Shown here: positions 33,951-43,300 of the stretch, one piece after another
Layout: each line of letters starts with the position of its first letter
How positions within the stretch are numbered: the stretch's first letter is position 1
NCBI RefSeq assembly: GCF_022138605.1
Contig: NZ_JACBFS010000006.1
Location: 186,001 to 250,000, forward strand
Origin: Xanthobacter sp. NM-25
GTDB lineage: Bacteria > Pseudomonadota > Alphaproteobacteria > Rhizobiales > Xanthobacteraceae
DNA length: 64,000 nucleotides
Reading direction: 5' to 3'
Notes under the pieces: generated by a model
What the model was told of the DNA's origin: nothing
What the model saw: only the letters and a program-made list of their open reading frames with translations
The model's database searches: none
Position numbers and translations under genes: made by a program

Positions 33951-34587
33951 TGAGGCGACCCTCCAGACGTTTGGAATACCAGGACAACGGGAAGCACAAA
34001 GCGAAGTAGATGAGCGCCACCAGCGAATAGACCAGGAACGGCCGGAAGGTGACGTTGTTGAGCATGGTGCCGGCCTTGGTCAGCTCCACGAAACCGATGA
34101 TGGAGGCGAGCGCGGTGCCCTTCACCACCTGCACCGAAAAGCCGACGGTGGGCGCTACCGCGATCCTCAGTGCCTGGGGCAGGATGACGTAGCGCATCTG
34201 CTCCCCGTAGGAGAACGCCAGGCTCTCCGAGGCCTCCCACTGGCCCTTGGGGATGGATTCCACGCAACCACGCCAGATCTCGGCGAGGAAGGCGGAGGTC
34301 CAGAAGGTCAGCGCCAACCAGGCGGCGATCCAGGGGCTGACCTCGATGCCGAACAAAGCGACACCGAAGAAGAACAGGAACAGCTGCATGAGAAGCGGCG
34401 TGCCCTGGAACAGCTCGATATAGCCGATGGAGGCGATCCTGAGCGCCCGGTTGTGCGACACCCGGGCGAGCAGCAGCGCCAGCCCGACGATGCCGCCGGA
34501 GACGAATGCGATCAAGGAGAGCAGGATGGTCCAGCGGGTCGCCAGCAGCAGGTTCTGCAGGATGATCCAGAAGCTGAAATCGCTCAT
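33937..34587 (-). CDS. Polar amino-acid ABC transporter permease (HisM/GlnP type)
   Basis: The chosen start, MSDFSFW, has GAAAGG at proper distance; an ATG nine bases further upstream (34596) is closer to that sequence than usual. The 216-aa membrane protein has about five helices and the family pattern RWTILLSLIAFVSGGIVGLALLLARVSHN, IELFQGTPLLMQLFLFFFG and SIPKGQWEASESLAFSYGEQMRYVILPQALRIAVAPTVG, which contains the EAA loop that docks to the ATPase. It pairs with the next upstream permease to form a heterodimeric channel. Confidence 0.92.
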   Translation of the reverse strand: MSDFSFWIILQNLLLATRWTILLSLIAFVSGGIVGLALLLARVSHNRALRIASIGYIELFQGTPLLMQLFLFFFGVALFGIEVSPWIAAWLALTFWTSAFLAEIWRGCVESIPKGQWEASESLAFSYGEQMRYVILPQALRIAVAPTVGFSVQVVKGTALASIIGFVELTKAGTMLNNVTFRPFLVYSLVALIYFALCFPLSWYSKRLEGRLNVAR

Positions 34588-34592
34588 GGCCG

Positions 34593-35255
34593 TCATCCTT
34601 TCGGAAAGATCGCCCGGCCGATGCCGCGCAGAAGCGCGCGCAGGCCGATGGCGAGCATGAGATAAAGGACCGCCGCGACAATATAGACTTCAAAGGCGCG
34701 GAAGTTGCGGGACTGGATGTAATTGGCCGCGTAAGTGAGATCCTCGGCCGAGATCTGGGACACCACCGCCGAACCCAGCATCACGATGATGATCTGCGAG
34801 GAGAGCGCCGGATAGACCTTCATGAAGGCCTGTTTGAGCACGATGTAGCGGAAGACTTCCCACCGGCTCATGGCGAGCGAGACACCCGCCTCCAGATGGC
34901 CTTTGGGCACCGCCTGGATGCCAGCCCGGATGATCTCGGTGGAATAGGCCCCGAGATTGATCACCATGGCGATGAACGCTGCCACGTCTTCCGACAGCTT
35001 CACCCCGAGCGCCGGAAGCCCGAAGAAGATGAAGAACAGCTGCACGATGAAGGGTGTGTTGCGGATCACTTCCACATAGGCCCGCGTCAGCGCGCCGGCC
35101 CATTTCGGCCCGAAGGTGCGGGCCCAGGCCCCCGCCGTGCCCAGGCCGATGCCCGCCACGGTGGAGGTGAGGGTGAGGACGATGGTGAACACCAGTCCCC
35201 GGGCGAACACGTCCCAATACGGGAGCAGGTCGCCAAAGTTCAGTTGCTGGATCAT
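34593..35255 (-). CDS. Polar amino-acid ABC transporter permease (HisQ/GlnP type)
   Basis: The 220-aa membrane protein shows the same family plan: LVFTIVLTLTSTVAGIGLGTAGAWART, VEVIRNTPFIVQLFFIFFGLP and AVPKGHLEAGVSLAMSRWEVFRYIVLKQAFMKVYPALSSQ (EAA loop). It is the first permease after the binding-protein gene, 26 bases downstream, and ends next to the second permease start. Confidence 0.93.
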   Translation of the reverse strand: MIQQLNFGDLLPYWDVFARGLVFTIVLTLTSTVAGIGLGTAGAWARTFGPKWAGALTRAYVEVIRNTPFIVQLFFIFFGLPALGVKLSEDVAAFIAMVINLGAYSTEIIRAGIQAVPKGHLEAGVSLAMSRWEVFRYIVLKQAFMKVYPALSSQIIIVMLGSAVVSQISAEDLTYAANYIQSRNFRAFEVYIVAAVLYLMLAIGLRALLRGIGRAIFPKG

Positions 35256-35281
35256 GGCGCTGCCCCGAATGTCGGCAGCGG

Positions 35282-36073
35282 TCAGAAGTTGGCCGGCAGG
35301 GGCGCCTTCAGCCAGGTTTCGGAAAACGTGGCCAGAGTGCCGTCTTCCTTGGCCTTGGTGATGATCGCGTTCACCTTGGCGAGCAGCGCCGGCTCATCCT
35401 TGTTCAGGCCCACGTAGCAGGGGCTGTCCTTGATGACGAACTTGAGCTCCGGCTTGCGGTTCGGGCTCTTCTCCGCCACCGTCGCCGCCACCGTGTTGCC
35501 GGTGGCGATGAGGTCCACCTGGCCGGAGACGAAGGCGGACACGGTCGCGTTATTGTCCTCAAAGCGCTTCACGGTGGCGTCGGCCGGGGCGAGCTTGGAA
35601 AGCTCCTGCTCCTCGATGGCGCCGCGGGTGGCGCCCACAGTCTTGCCGGAAAGGCTCGCCGCATCGGTCACCTTGTCACCGGCGATGCCGTAGACGCCGG
35701 AGAAGAACGGGGCATAGGGAATGGAGAAATCGATGACCTTCTCCCGCTCCGCGTTCTTGCCGAGGCTGGAGATCACCAGATCCACCTTGTGGGTCTGCAG
35801 ATAGGCGATGCGGTTGGCGCTGGTGACGGGCACCAGTTGCACCTTCACGCCCAGCTGCTTACCGATGTAATTGGCCATGTCGATGTCATAGCCGCGCGGC
35901 TGGAGATCCGGCCCCACCGAGCCGAACGGGGCGAAATCCTGCGGCACGGCGATGCGGATCAGCTTGGCCTTCTCGATGTCGGCCAAAGCATCCGCAGCGG
36001 CGGCCGAGACGAACAGGGCGCCAGCGACGGCGACAGCCGCGCAGGTGGCGGCGGCACGGGTGACGAAATTCAT
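35282..36073 (-). CDS. Polar amino-acid ABC transporter periplasmic binding protein
   Basis: I start at MNFVTRAA because GAGGGG precedes it and a Sec signal (cleavage near VSAAAADA, about residue 26) then leads; a longer frame to 36205 runs through the promoter. The 263-aa protein is a type II solute-binding protein: IRIAVPQDFAPFGSVGPDLQPRGYDIDMANYIGKQLGVKVQLVPVTSANRIAYLQTHKVDLVISSLGKNAEREKVIDFS in outline (quoted in parts), with the Asp and Arg of the amino-acid clamp. Ligand unknown, presumably an amino acid or its carbamoyl derivative given the downstream M20 hydrolase. Confidence 0.9.
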   Translation of the reverse strand: MNFVTRAAATCAAVAVAGALFVSAAAADALADIEKAKLIRIAVPQDFAPFGSVGPDLQPRGYDIDMANYIGKQLGVKVQLVPVTSANRIAYLQTHKVDLVISSLGKNAEREKVIDFSIPYAPFFSGVYGIAGDKVTDAASLSGKTVGATRGAIEEQELSKLAPADATVKRFEDNNATVSAFVSGQVDLIATGNTVAATVAEKSPNRKPELKFVIKDSPCYVGLNKDEPALLAKVNAIITKAKEDGTLATFSETWLKAPLPANF

Positions 36074-36210
36074 GGAAGGCAACCCCTCATAGATCCGAAG
36101 ACAGGTGGAAGGTCGGCCTTTTCGGGTGCGGCGCCTTGGGATCGCCGCCCTGGATTTTTCCCGGCCGTTGAAGCCACTGTCGCGCCGGGCTATGAATATG
36201 TCCAATATAT

Positions 36211-36226
36211 GATTGAACTAGATTGA
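36211..36226. promoter_or_regulatory. Direct repeat GATTGA-N4-GATTGA before lysR
   Basis: Two identical six-base units start ten bases apart, one helical turn, in the 159-base gap between the amino-acid importer operon and the divergent lysR gene, and end seven bases before the lysR start codon. The region 36189-36230 is AT-rich. A LysR box or autoregulatory site is plausible. Confidence 0.4.
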
Positions 36227-36232
36227 TATGCC

Positions 36233-37201
36233 ATGGATATGGATCTGAAGCAGCTGCGCTACTTCCTCGCCGTGGCGGAGGAGCTCTCCTTCACCCGCGC
36301 CGCGCAGCGGCTCAACATGTCCCAGCCGCCCCTGTCCCAGGCCATTGCCCAATTGGAGAGCGGGCTTAAGACGCGGCTGTTCACCCGTACCAGCCGGCGG
36401 GTGGAGCTGACCGCCGCTGGCCAGGAGCTGGAGGCGCAGGCGCGCGCCCTGATCGCCCAGGCGGAGCGGGCGCAGCAGCAGGTGATGTCGGTGGGCGCGG
36501 GGCGCTCGGGCAAGATCGAGATCGGCGCCACCGGCACCATCCTGCGCGGCGGGCTCGCCACCTGGCTCGCCGATTACCGCCGCCATGCCCCCCAGGTGCG
36601 CACGGTGATCTATGAGCAGGCGCCGGCGCTGCAGGTGAAGGACGTACTGGACCACCGCACCGACATCAGCTTCAACCGCACCGACATCTCCCTCGACCGC
36701 TCGGTGGCGCGCCACCCAGAACTGGGCTGCACCCTGGCCTGGCGGGAAACCCTTTCGGTGATCCTGCCGCTGAGCCATCCGCTCACGGCGCGGCCGGTGG
36801 TGGCGCTCATCGATCTGGCCGACGACGAGCATGTGATGCTGCACCCGGAATCCTCCGAGTTCGCCCGCTACATTCAGCGCTGCTGCGTGGAAGCCGGTTT
36901 CCTGCCGCGGGTGTCACAGCAGGTGGTGGATTCCCAATCCATCCCCAGCCTCATCGCCGCCGGCTTCGGGGTGGCGCTGGTGCCCACCTCCACCGCCCGC
37001 TTCACCAGCGACGAGGTGGTGTTTCGCCCGGTGACACCCACCATGGTGGCCGATGTCTACATGATCTACCGCCTGCGCGAGCAGGCCCCGGCCGTGCACG
37101 AATTCCTGCGCTGGCTGAGCACTCGCCCGGACGGAAGCGCCACCGGTCAGGCCCCCTCGAAGGCGATGGCCTCGCGCAGATCGAAGCTGCACAACTCGTA
37201 G
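36233..37201 (+). CDS. LysR-family transcriptional regulator
   Basis: The 322-aa protein has an N-terminal winged HTH (MDLKQLRYFLAVAEELSFTRAAQRLNMSQPPLSQAIAQLESGLKTRLFTRTSRRVELTAAG, quoted for its hallmark positions) followed by a two-lobed effector domain (about residues 95-295). This subgroup resembles CatM/BenM-like regulators of aromatic or amino-acid catabolism. Starts at 36233 and 36239 are possible; neither has a clear Shine-Dalgarno. Divergent from the amino-acid importer and M20 hydrolase operon, which it probably activates. Its 3' end overlaps the convergent FadR-type gene by 55 bases. Confidence 0.92.
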   Translation: MDMDLKQLRYFLAVAEELSFTRAAQRLNMSQPPLSQAIAQLESGLKTRLFTRTSRRVELTAAGQELEAQARALIAQAERAQQQVMSVGAGRSGKIEIGATGTILRGGLATWLADYRRHAPQVRTVIYEQAPALQVKDVLDHRTDISFNRTDISLDRSVARHPELGCTLAWRETLSVILPLSHPLTARPVVALIDLADDEHVMLHPESSEFARYIQRCCVEAGFLPRVSQQVVDSQSIPSLIAAGFGVALVPTSTARFTSDEVVFRPVTPTMVADVYMIYRLREQAPAVHEFLRWLSTRPDGSATGQAPSKAMASRRSKLHNS

Positions 37202-37884
37202 CCGCGACGGAAATCCACCATGTGCCGGCGCATCCACAGTTCCGCCTGGTCGCGGTCGTGGTGCTTGAGCGCGTCGATGATGTGCCGGTGGGCATCGGCC
37301 AGCCGGCGCGGGCCGGTGACGCAGTTCAACGGATGGGCGAACAGCTTCTCCAGCGCCGGATAGAACAGCTGCGAGATGGGCTCGCGGGCCAGCAGCAGCG
37401 CCTTGTTGCCGGCGATCTCCGCCACCAGGGTGTGGAACGCCACATCGAGGGCGATGATGGAGCGGCCCGCCGCCAGCTCCTCTTCCATCTGCCGCAGGTT
37501 GTCTTCCAGCGCCGCGATCTGGTCGTCATCGATGCGGCTCGCCGCCCGCGCCGCCGCGCTCGGCTCCAGTGACATGGAGACCTCCCACAGCTCCTCGAAG
37601 GTGACCCGCTGCATGATGAGGGCGCGGGAGGCGCGCGGGGCGAGCTCGGTGTAATGGGGCTCCTTCACCACCAGCCGGCGGCCGGCCTCGCGGCCCACCA
37701 GCCCGCTCTCCTCCAGCAGGCGCAGGCCCTCGCGCACCGTGTGGCGGGCGAGGCCGAACTGCTCGGCCAGCTCGGTCTCGGTGGGCAGCTGATCCCCGGC
37801 GCCGATGCGCCCGCTCATGATCTGCTTCTCGATGGCGTCGCAGACGATGCGATAGGCGGGAACCGCCTCAATGCGTTGGAACAT
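37147..37884 (-). CDS. FadR-subfamily GntR transcriptional regulator (FCD domain)
   Basis: I start at MFQRIEAV, which has GAGGCGG upstream; a longer frame to 38061 would cross the operator. The 245-aa protein has a winged helix (AYRIVCDAIEKQIMSGRIGAGDQLPTETELAEQFGLARHTVREGLRLLEESGLV, in outline) and an FCD ligand domain (about 90-235) with metal-binding His candidates in FHTLVAEIAGN and DAHRHIIDAL. It is divergent from the thiolase operon. A perfect palindrome of the FadR-family type, TTGT-N3-ACAA core, stands in its own promoter region, predicting autoregulation and control of the operon. Confidence 0.92.
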   Translation of the reverse strand: MFQRIEAVPAYRIVCDAIEKQIMSGRIGAGDQLPTETELAEQFGLARHTVREGLRLLEESGLVGREAGRRLVVKEPHYTELAPRASRALIMQRVTFEELWEVSMSLEPSAAARAASRIDDDQIAALEDNLRQMEEELAAGRSIIALDVAFHTLVAEIAGNKALLLAREPISQLFYPALEKLFAHPLNCVTGPRRLADAHRHIIDALKHHDRDQAELWMRRHMVDFRRGYELCSFDLREAIAFEGA

Positions 37885-37939
37885 GTCGCCGCCTCGTTGG
37901 GTGTTGCCGGTCCGTAGCATTCCGATGCACATTGCGCAA

Positions 37940-37966
37940 ATGTTCGCTTGTCCAACAAGCGAACAT
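37940..37966. promoter_or_regulatory. Perfect 12-3-12 palindrome, FadR-type operator
   Basis: The arms ATGTTCGCTTGT and ACAAGCGAACAT are exact reverse complements around CCA. The core TTGTCCAACAA fits the TNGTNNNACNA pattern known for FadR-subfamily GntR operators. It lies 56-82 bases upstream of the regulator's start codon and about 270 bases before thiolase. Confidence 0.8.
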
Positions 37967-38064
37967 CGAATAGGAATGCGAGGCAAGCGGAACACACCGC
38001 ACCGATCGGCCCGCCAGAGGCCGGCGGCAAACGGGCCCCAGCCGCGCCCGAGGGAGGACACGCC

Positions 38065-38160
38065 ATGACCGGCCCGATTGACCTGCGACGCTCCCGCTGC
38101 GCCCCGCGCGCGGACACGCCGGCCAACGGCGCAGTTGCACCCGATCCCCGCCGGATCTGA
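38065..38160 (+). CDS. Possible 31-codon leader ORF
   Basis: An ATG preceded by AGGGAGGA at a good distance opens a 31-codon frame ending TGA, 71 bases before the thiolase gene. The peptide is Arg- and Pro-rich (ends DPRRI) and resembles no family I know. It could be a regulatory leader or simply chance in GC-rich DNA; only the ribosome site supports it. Confidence 0.3.
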   Translation: MTGPIDLRRSRCAPRADTPANGAVAPDPRRI

Positions 38161-38231
38161 ACCGCGATCATGCGCCCCGGCGCCGGACCAGTGCGGGCCG
38201 GCGCGCCATCGACCATCACCAGGAAATTCTC

Positions 38232-39419
<1,188 letters not shown>

Positions 39420-39495
39420 GCACGGCCGGGTGCGGACGCGCCAACGTTCCGCACCCGGACCACACGAACACAAAAGACAAACAACGGGGGGATGC

Positions 39496-41154
39496 ATGCG
39501 CGCCTTGATGCAGCAGCGCGAGCTGAACGTCTCGGACATCATCCGGTTCGCGTCGCGCTATCACACCGCCGCCCGCGTCACCACGCGGCGGCCCGATGGC
39601 AGCACGGTCGCGTTCAGCTATCCACAGATCGAGGCCCGCGCCGCCCGCCTCACCAAGGCGCTGCGCCGGCGCGGCATCGCCCCCGGCACACGGCTCGGAA
39701 CGCTGGCCTGGAACGATCACCGGCACCTTGAGATCTATTACGGCCTCGCCGGCCTCGGCGCCATCTGCCACACCATCAACCCGCGCCTGTTCCCGGCCCA
39801 GATCGCCTACATCATCACTGACGCGGCCGATGCCATGCTGTTCGTGGATCCGCTGGAGATGGCGGTGGCGGAGGCCATCGGCCCTGCGCTGAAGGCGGCC
39901 GGGGTGAAGACCCTGGTGGTGCTCGGCGAGGATGCCGATGTGCCCAACACCCCGCTCAAGGCCGAGCTGGAGGTGATCTCCTATGAGAGCCTGATTGGCG
40001 CCGAAACGCCCGATCTCGATTGGCCCCGTTTCGATGAAAACGAGGCGGTGAGCCTGTGCTACACCTCCGGCACCACCGGCCAGCCCAAGGGGGTGCTCTA
40101 CTCCCACCGGGCCATCGTGCTGCACAGCTATTCCACCAATCTGCCGGACTTCTTCGGCCTGCGCTCGGTGGATGTGGCGATGCCGGTGGTGCCCATGTTC
40201 CACGTCAACGGCTGGGGCGTGCCCTATAGCGCGCCGCTGGTGGGGGCGAGCCTGGTGCTGCCCGGCCCGCGACCCCAGGCAGCGGCCCTGTGCGATCTCA
40301 TCACCAACCATGCCGTCACCTGGTCGGCGGCGGTGCCCACCGTGTGGCTCGGGGTGCTGGAGCATCTGCGCGCCACCCGCCCGACCCTCGCGGCACCATT
40401 GCGCATCGTGGTGGGCGGCGCCGCCTGCCCGGCGCATCTGGCCGCCGCCTTTCACGACGAATTCGGCATCACCGTCAACCACGCCTGGGGCATGACGGAA
40501 ACCACCCCCTGCGGCCTCTACAACCAGCGCAAGGTGGAGAATAAAAACCTGCCGCAGGCGGAATGGCTGGCCCTGCAGCGCCGCCAGGGCCGCCCCACCT
40601 TCGGCGTCGAAACCCGGGTGATGGGCGCGGAAGGCACGGATGTGCCGGCCGATGGCGCGAGCCCCGGGGAACTGCTCATCCGCGGCCCCTGGATCGCCTC
40701 GGGCTATTTCAAGGTCAACGCCACCGATGCCGCCTTCACCGCCGACGGCTGGTTCCGCACCGGCGACATGGTGACGGAGGATGCCTCGGGCTATGTGGAG
40801 ATCGTCGACCGCGCCAAGGATCTCATCAAATCCGGCGGCGAATGGATCAGCTCCATCACCCTGGAAAACATTGCCTGCGGCCATCCCGACGTGCAGGAGG
40901 CGGTGGTCATCGCCGCCCAGCACCGCAAATGGGACGAGCGCCCGCTGCTGCTGGTGGTGCCGAGGCCGGGCCATGCCATCGACAAGGCGGCGCTGCTCGA
41001 CTGGTACCTCGGCAAGGTCGCCAAATGGTGGATCCCCGATGACGTGGTGGTGGTAGACGCCTTGCCCCACACCGCTACCGGAAAGCTGCAGAAGACGGAA
41101 GTCCGCAAGCAATTCGCCGATTACATCCTGAAGCGGGACGACGCCGCGCAGTAA
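39496..41154 (+). CDS. AMP-forming fatty-acid--CoA ligase
   Basis: The 552-aa ANL-superfamily enzyme starts at MRALMQQRELNVSDIIRFAS after GGGGG. Motifs include CYTSGTTGQPKGVLYSHRA, WGMTETTP, TADGWFRTGDMVTED, GYVEIVDRAKDLIKSGGEWIS and the Lys-bearing PHTATGKLQK. The opening and the GGEWIS motif resemble medium/long-chain or aryl-propionate-type ligases (AlkK-like). It activates the acid degraded by the neighbouring beta-oxidation enzymes. Confidence 0.94.
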   Translation: MRALMQQRELNVSDIIRFASRYHTAARVTTRRPDGSTVAFSYPQIEARAARLTKALRRRGIAPGTRLGTLAWNDHRHLEIYYGLAGLGAICHTINPRLFPAQIAYIITDAADAMLFVDPLEMAVAEAIGPALKAAGVKTLVVLGEDADVPNTPLKAELEVISYESLIGAETPDLDWPRFDENEAVSLCYTSGTTGQPKGVLYSHRAIVLHSYSTNLPDFFGLRSVDVAMPVVPMFHVNGWGVPYSAPLVGASLVLPGPRPQAAALCDLITNHAVTWSAAVPTVWLGVLEHLRATRPTLAAPLRIVVGGAACPAHLAAAFHDEFGITVNHAWGMTETTPCGLYNQRKVENKNLPQAEWLALQRRQGRPTFGVETRVMGAEGTDVPADGASPGELLIRGPWIASGYFKVNATDAAFTADGWFRTGDMVTEDASGYVEIVDRAKDLIKSGGEWISSITLENIACGHPDVQEAVVIAAQHRKWDERPLLLVVPRPGHAIDKAALLDWYLGKVAKWWIPDDVVVVDALPHTATGKLQKTEVRKQFADYILKRDDAAQ

Positions 41155-41215
41155 TCGCGCGCATTCATTTCATCATGTTTGCGCCAAGAGGCGCCAGAAG
41201 GTCCAGGGGGAGCTC

Positions 41216-43300
41216 GTGCCAGTCGAAACACGCATCGAGAACGGGATCGGGGTTGTCGTCTTCTCAAACCCGCCGCTCAATCCCATTTCCGCCACCGCCG
41301 GCATTCCCCAGGCGCTGCGGGAGGCGGTCACCGCCCTCGACGCCCATCCCGATGTCACCGCTTTGGTCCTAGCCTCAGAGGGGCGGATGTTCAGCGCCGG
41401 CGCCGACATTGCCGAGTTCAATGGCGACGCCGCCACCATCGCCGGTCCCATCCGCGGCCTCTGCGCCACCCTCGACGGCCTCGCCAAGCCGGTGGTGACG
41501 GCCATCCAAGGTGGCGCCCTCGGCGGCGGGCTGGAGCTGGCCCTTTCCACCGATTATCGCCTCGCGACGCCCGACGCCCGGCTCGGCCTGCCGGAGGTCA
41601 CGCTGGGCCTCATTCCCGGCGCCGGCGGCACCCAGCGCCTGCCCTGCCGCATCGGCGTTGCCCCGGCGGTGAAGCTCATCACCACCGGAACGACGGTGAG
41701 CGCCACCACCGCCCAGGCCATGGGGCTGGTGGATGAGGTGGTGACGGGCGACGTGCGCACCGCCGCCATCGCCTTCGCCCGCACCCTTTCCGGCCGGCGC
41801 CGCAGCCGCGACACCGCCCCCGCCACCGACGGCGCCGCGGAGGCTCTGGCCACCGCCCGCGCCCAGGCCGCGCCAGGGGCGCCGGGGGATGCGGCGCGGG
41901 CCACCGTGGAGGCCATCGAGACCGGCATGCGGGACGGCTTCGATGCCGGGCTTGCCGCCGAATATGGGCTGTTCGACCAGTTGCTGGTGAGCGAGCCCGC
42001 GCGCGGCCTGCGGCACCAGTTCCTGGCCGAGCGGGCGGTGGCCCGGGTGCCGGGGCTCGAAGCCCTGGAGAAGCCCCAGCCGGTGCGCGCCGTCGCCCTC
42101 ATCGGCTCCGGCACCATGGGCACCGGCATTGCCCTGGCGGTGGCGCAGGCGGGCCTGCCGGTGACCGTCATCGACACCACCGAGGCCGCGCTCGCCCGCT
42201 CCCGGGCCACCGTCGCCTCCACCATCGCCCGGACGGTGGAGCGCGGCCGCCTCACCGCCGAGGCCGGCGCCGCCCAGGAAGGCCGCATCCGCTTCTCGTC
42301 CGACATGGCGGACGTGCGCGGCGCCGATCTGGTGATCGAGGCGGTGTTCGAGGACATGGGGGTGAAGAAAACCGTGTTCGAGGCGCTCGACCGGCTGGCC
42401 GATCCCGGCACCCTTCTCGCCTCCAACACCTCGACCCTGGACGTGGACCAGATCGCCGCCTTCACGCGCCGCCCGCAGGACGTGATCGGCACCCATTTCT
42501 TCAGCCCGGCCAATATCATGCGCCTGCTGGAAGTGGTGCGGGGCGCGCAAACGTCGCCCGCCACCCTGGCCCGTGCGATGGGCTTCGCCAAGCAGATCCG
42601 CAAGGTGGGCGTGGTCTCCGGCGTGTGCGATGGCTTCATCGGCAATCGCATGTTCGAGGAATATCTGCGCCAGGCCTATGTCCTCCTGGAGGAAGGAGCC
42701 CTGCCGCAGCAGGTGGATGCCGCCATGGAGGCGTTCGGCATGGCCATGGGGCCGCTGCGCACCATGGACCTCGCCGGCCAGGACATCGGCTGGAGCATCC
42801 GCAAGCGCCGCGCCGTGGAGCAGCCCGACCGCCCCTATTCCCGCATCCCCGATCTCATCTGCGAAATGGGCCGCTTCGGCCAGAAGACCGGCGCCGGATA
42901 TTATCTCTACGGCAAGGGCGGCAAGGCCGAGGTGGATCCGGCCATCGACACCCTGGTGGTGGAGGAATCCAAGCGCCTCGGCCTCACCCGCCGCGCCATC
43001 AGCGATGAAGAAATCGTCGAGCGCTGCGTGTTCGCTTTGGTGAACGAGGGCGCGCGCATTCTGGATGACAAGATCGCCTATCGCCCCCTCGACATCGATA
43101 CGGTGTGGGTGTGCGGCTATGGCTTCCCGCGCTTCCGCGGCGGTCCGATGTTCTACGCGGACCGGGTGGGCCTGCCCCGGGTTCTGGAGCGCATCTCTGC
43201 CTTCGCCGGCGGCTATCAGGGCTGGGCCTGGGAGACGGCGCCGCTGCTGCGCCGCGTTGCGGCCACCGGCCTGTCCTCTCTCAATGGAGACGCTGCGTGA
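41216..43300 (+). CDS. Bifunctional enoyl-CoA hydratase / 3-hydroxyacyl-CoA dehydrogenase (FadB/FadJ type)
   Basis: The 694-aa fusion starts at a GTG preceded by AGGGGGAGC. The N-terminal crotonase domain (1-190) has FSAGADIAEF and IQGGALGGGLELALSTDYRLATPDARLGLPEVTLGLIPGAGG in outline, with the catalytic Glu pair. The C-terminal domains (about 287-690) have the NAD motif GSGTMGTG, HFFSPANIMRLLEVV and GFIGNRMFEEYL. It performs two consecutive beta-oxidation steps in the cytoplasm. The next gene starts within its stop codon. Confidence 0.95.
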   Translation: MPVETRIENGIGVVVFSNPPLNPISATAGIPQALREAVTALDAHPDVTALVLASEGRMFSAGADIAEFNGDAATIAGPIRGLCATLDGLAKPVVTAIQGGALGGGLELALSTDYRLATPDARLGLPEVTLGLIPGAGGTQRLPCRIGVAPAVKLITTGTTVSATTAQAMGLVDEVVTGDVRTAAIAFARTLSGRRRSRDTAPATDGAAEALATARAQAAPGAPGDAARATVEAIETGMRDGFDAGLAAEYGLFDQLLVSEPARGLRHQFLAERAVARVPGLEALEKPQPVRAVALIGSGTMGTGIALAVAQAGLPVTVIDTTEAALARSRATVASTIARTVERGRLTAEAGAAQEGRIRFSSDMADVRGADLVIEAVFEDMGVKKTVFEALDRLADPGTLLASNTSTLDVDQIAAFTRRPQDVIGTHFFSPANIMRLLEVVRGAQTSPATLARAMGFAKQIRKVGVVSGVCDGFIGNRMFEEYLRQAYVLLEEGALPQQVDAAMEAFGMAMGPLRTMDLAGQDIGWSIRKRRAVEQPDRPYSRIPDLICEMGRFGQKTGAGYYLYGKGGKAEVDPAIDTLVVEESKRLGLTRRAISDEEIVERCVFALVNEGARILDDKIAYRPLDIDTVWVCGYGFPRFRGGPMFYADRVGLPRVLERISAFAGGYQGWAWETAPLLRRVAATGLSSLNGDAA

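Larger units (their letters stand above)
37885..38231. promoter_or_regulatory. Divergent control region of fadR-type regulator and thiolase operon
   Basis: These 347 bases contain the 27-bp palindrome at 37940-37966, a 31-codon open frame with a strong ribosome site (38065-38160), and a 7-bp GC hairpin (38180-38186 with 38198-38204) 27 bases before the thiolase start codon. No clear -10/-35 pair was found by eye. Confidence 0.6.
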
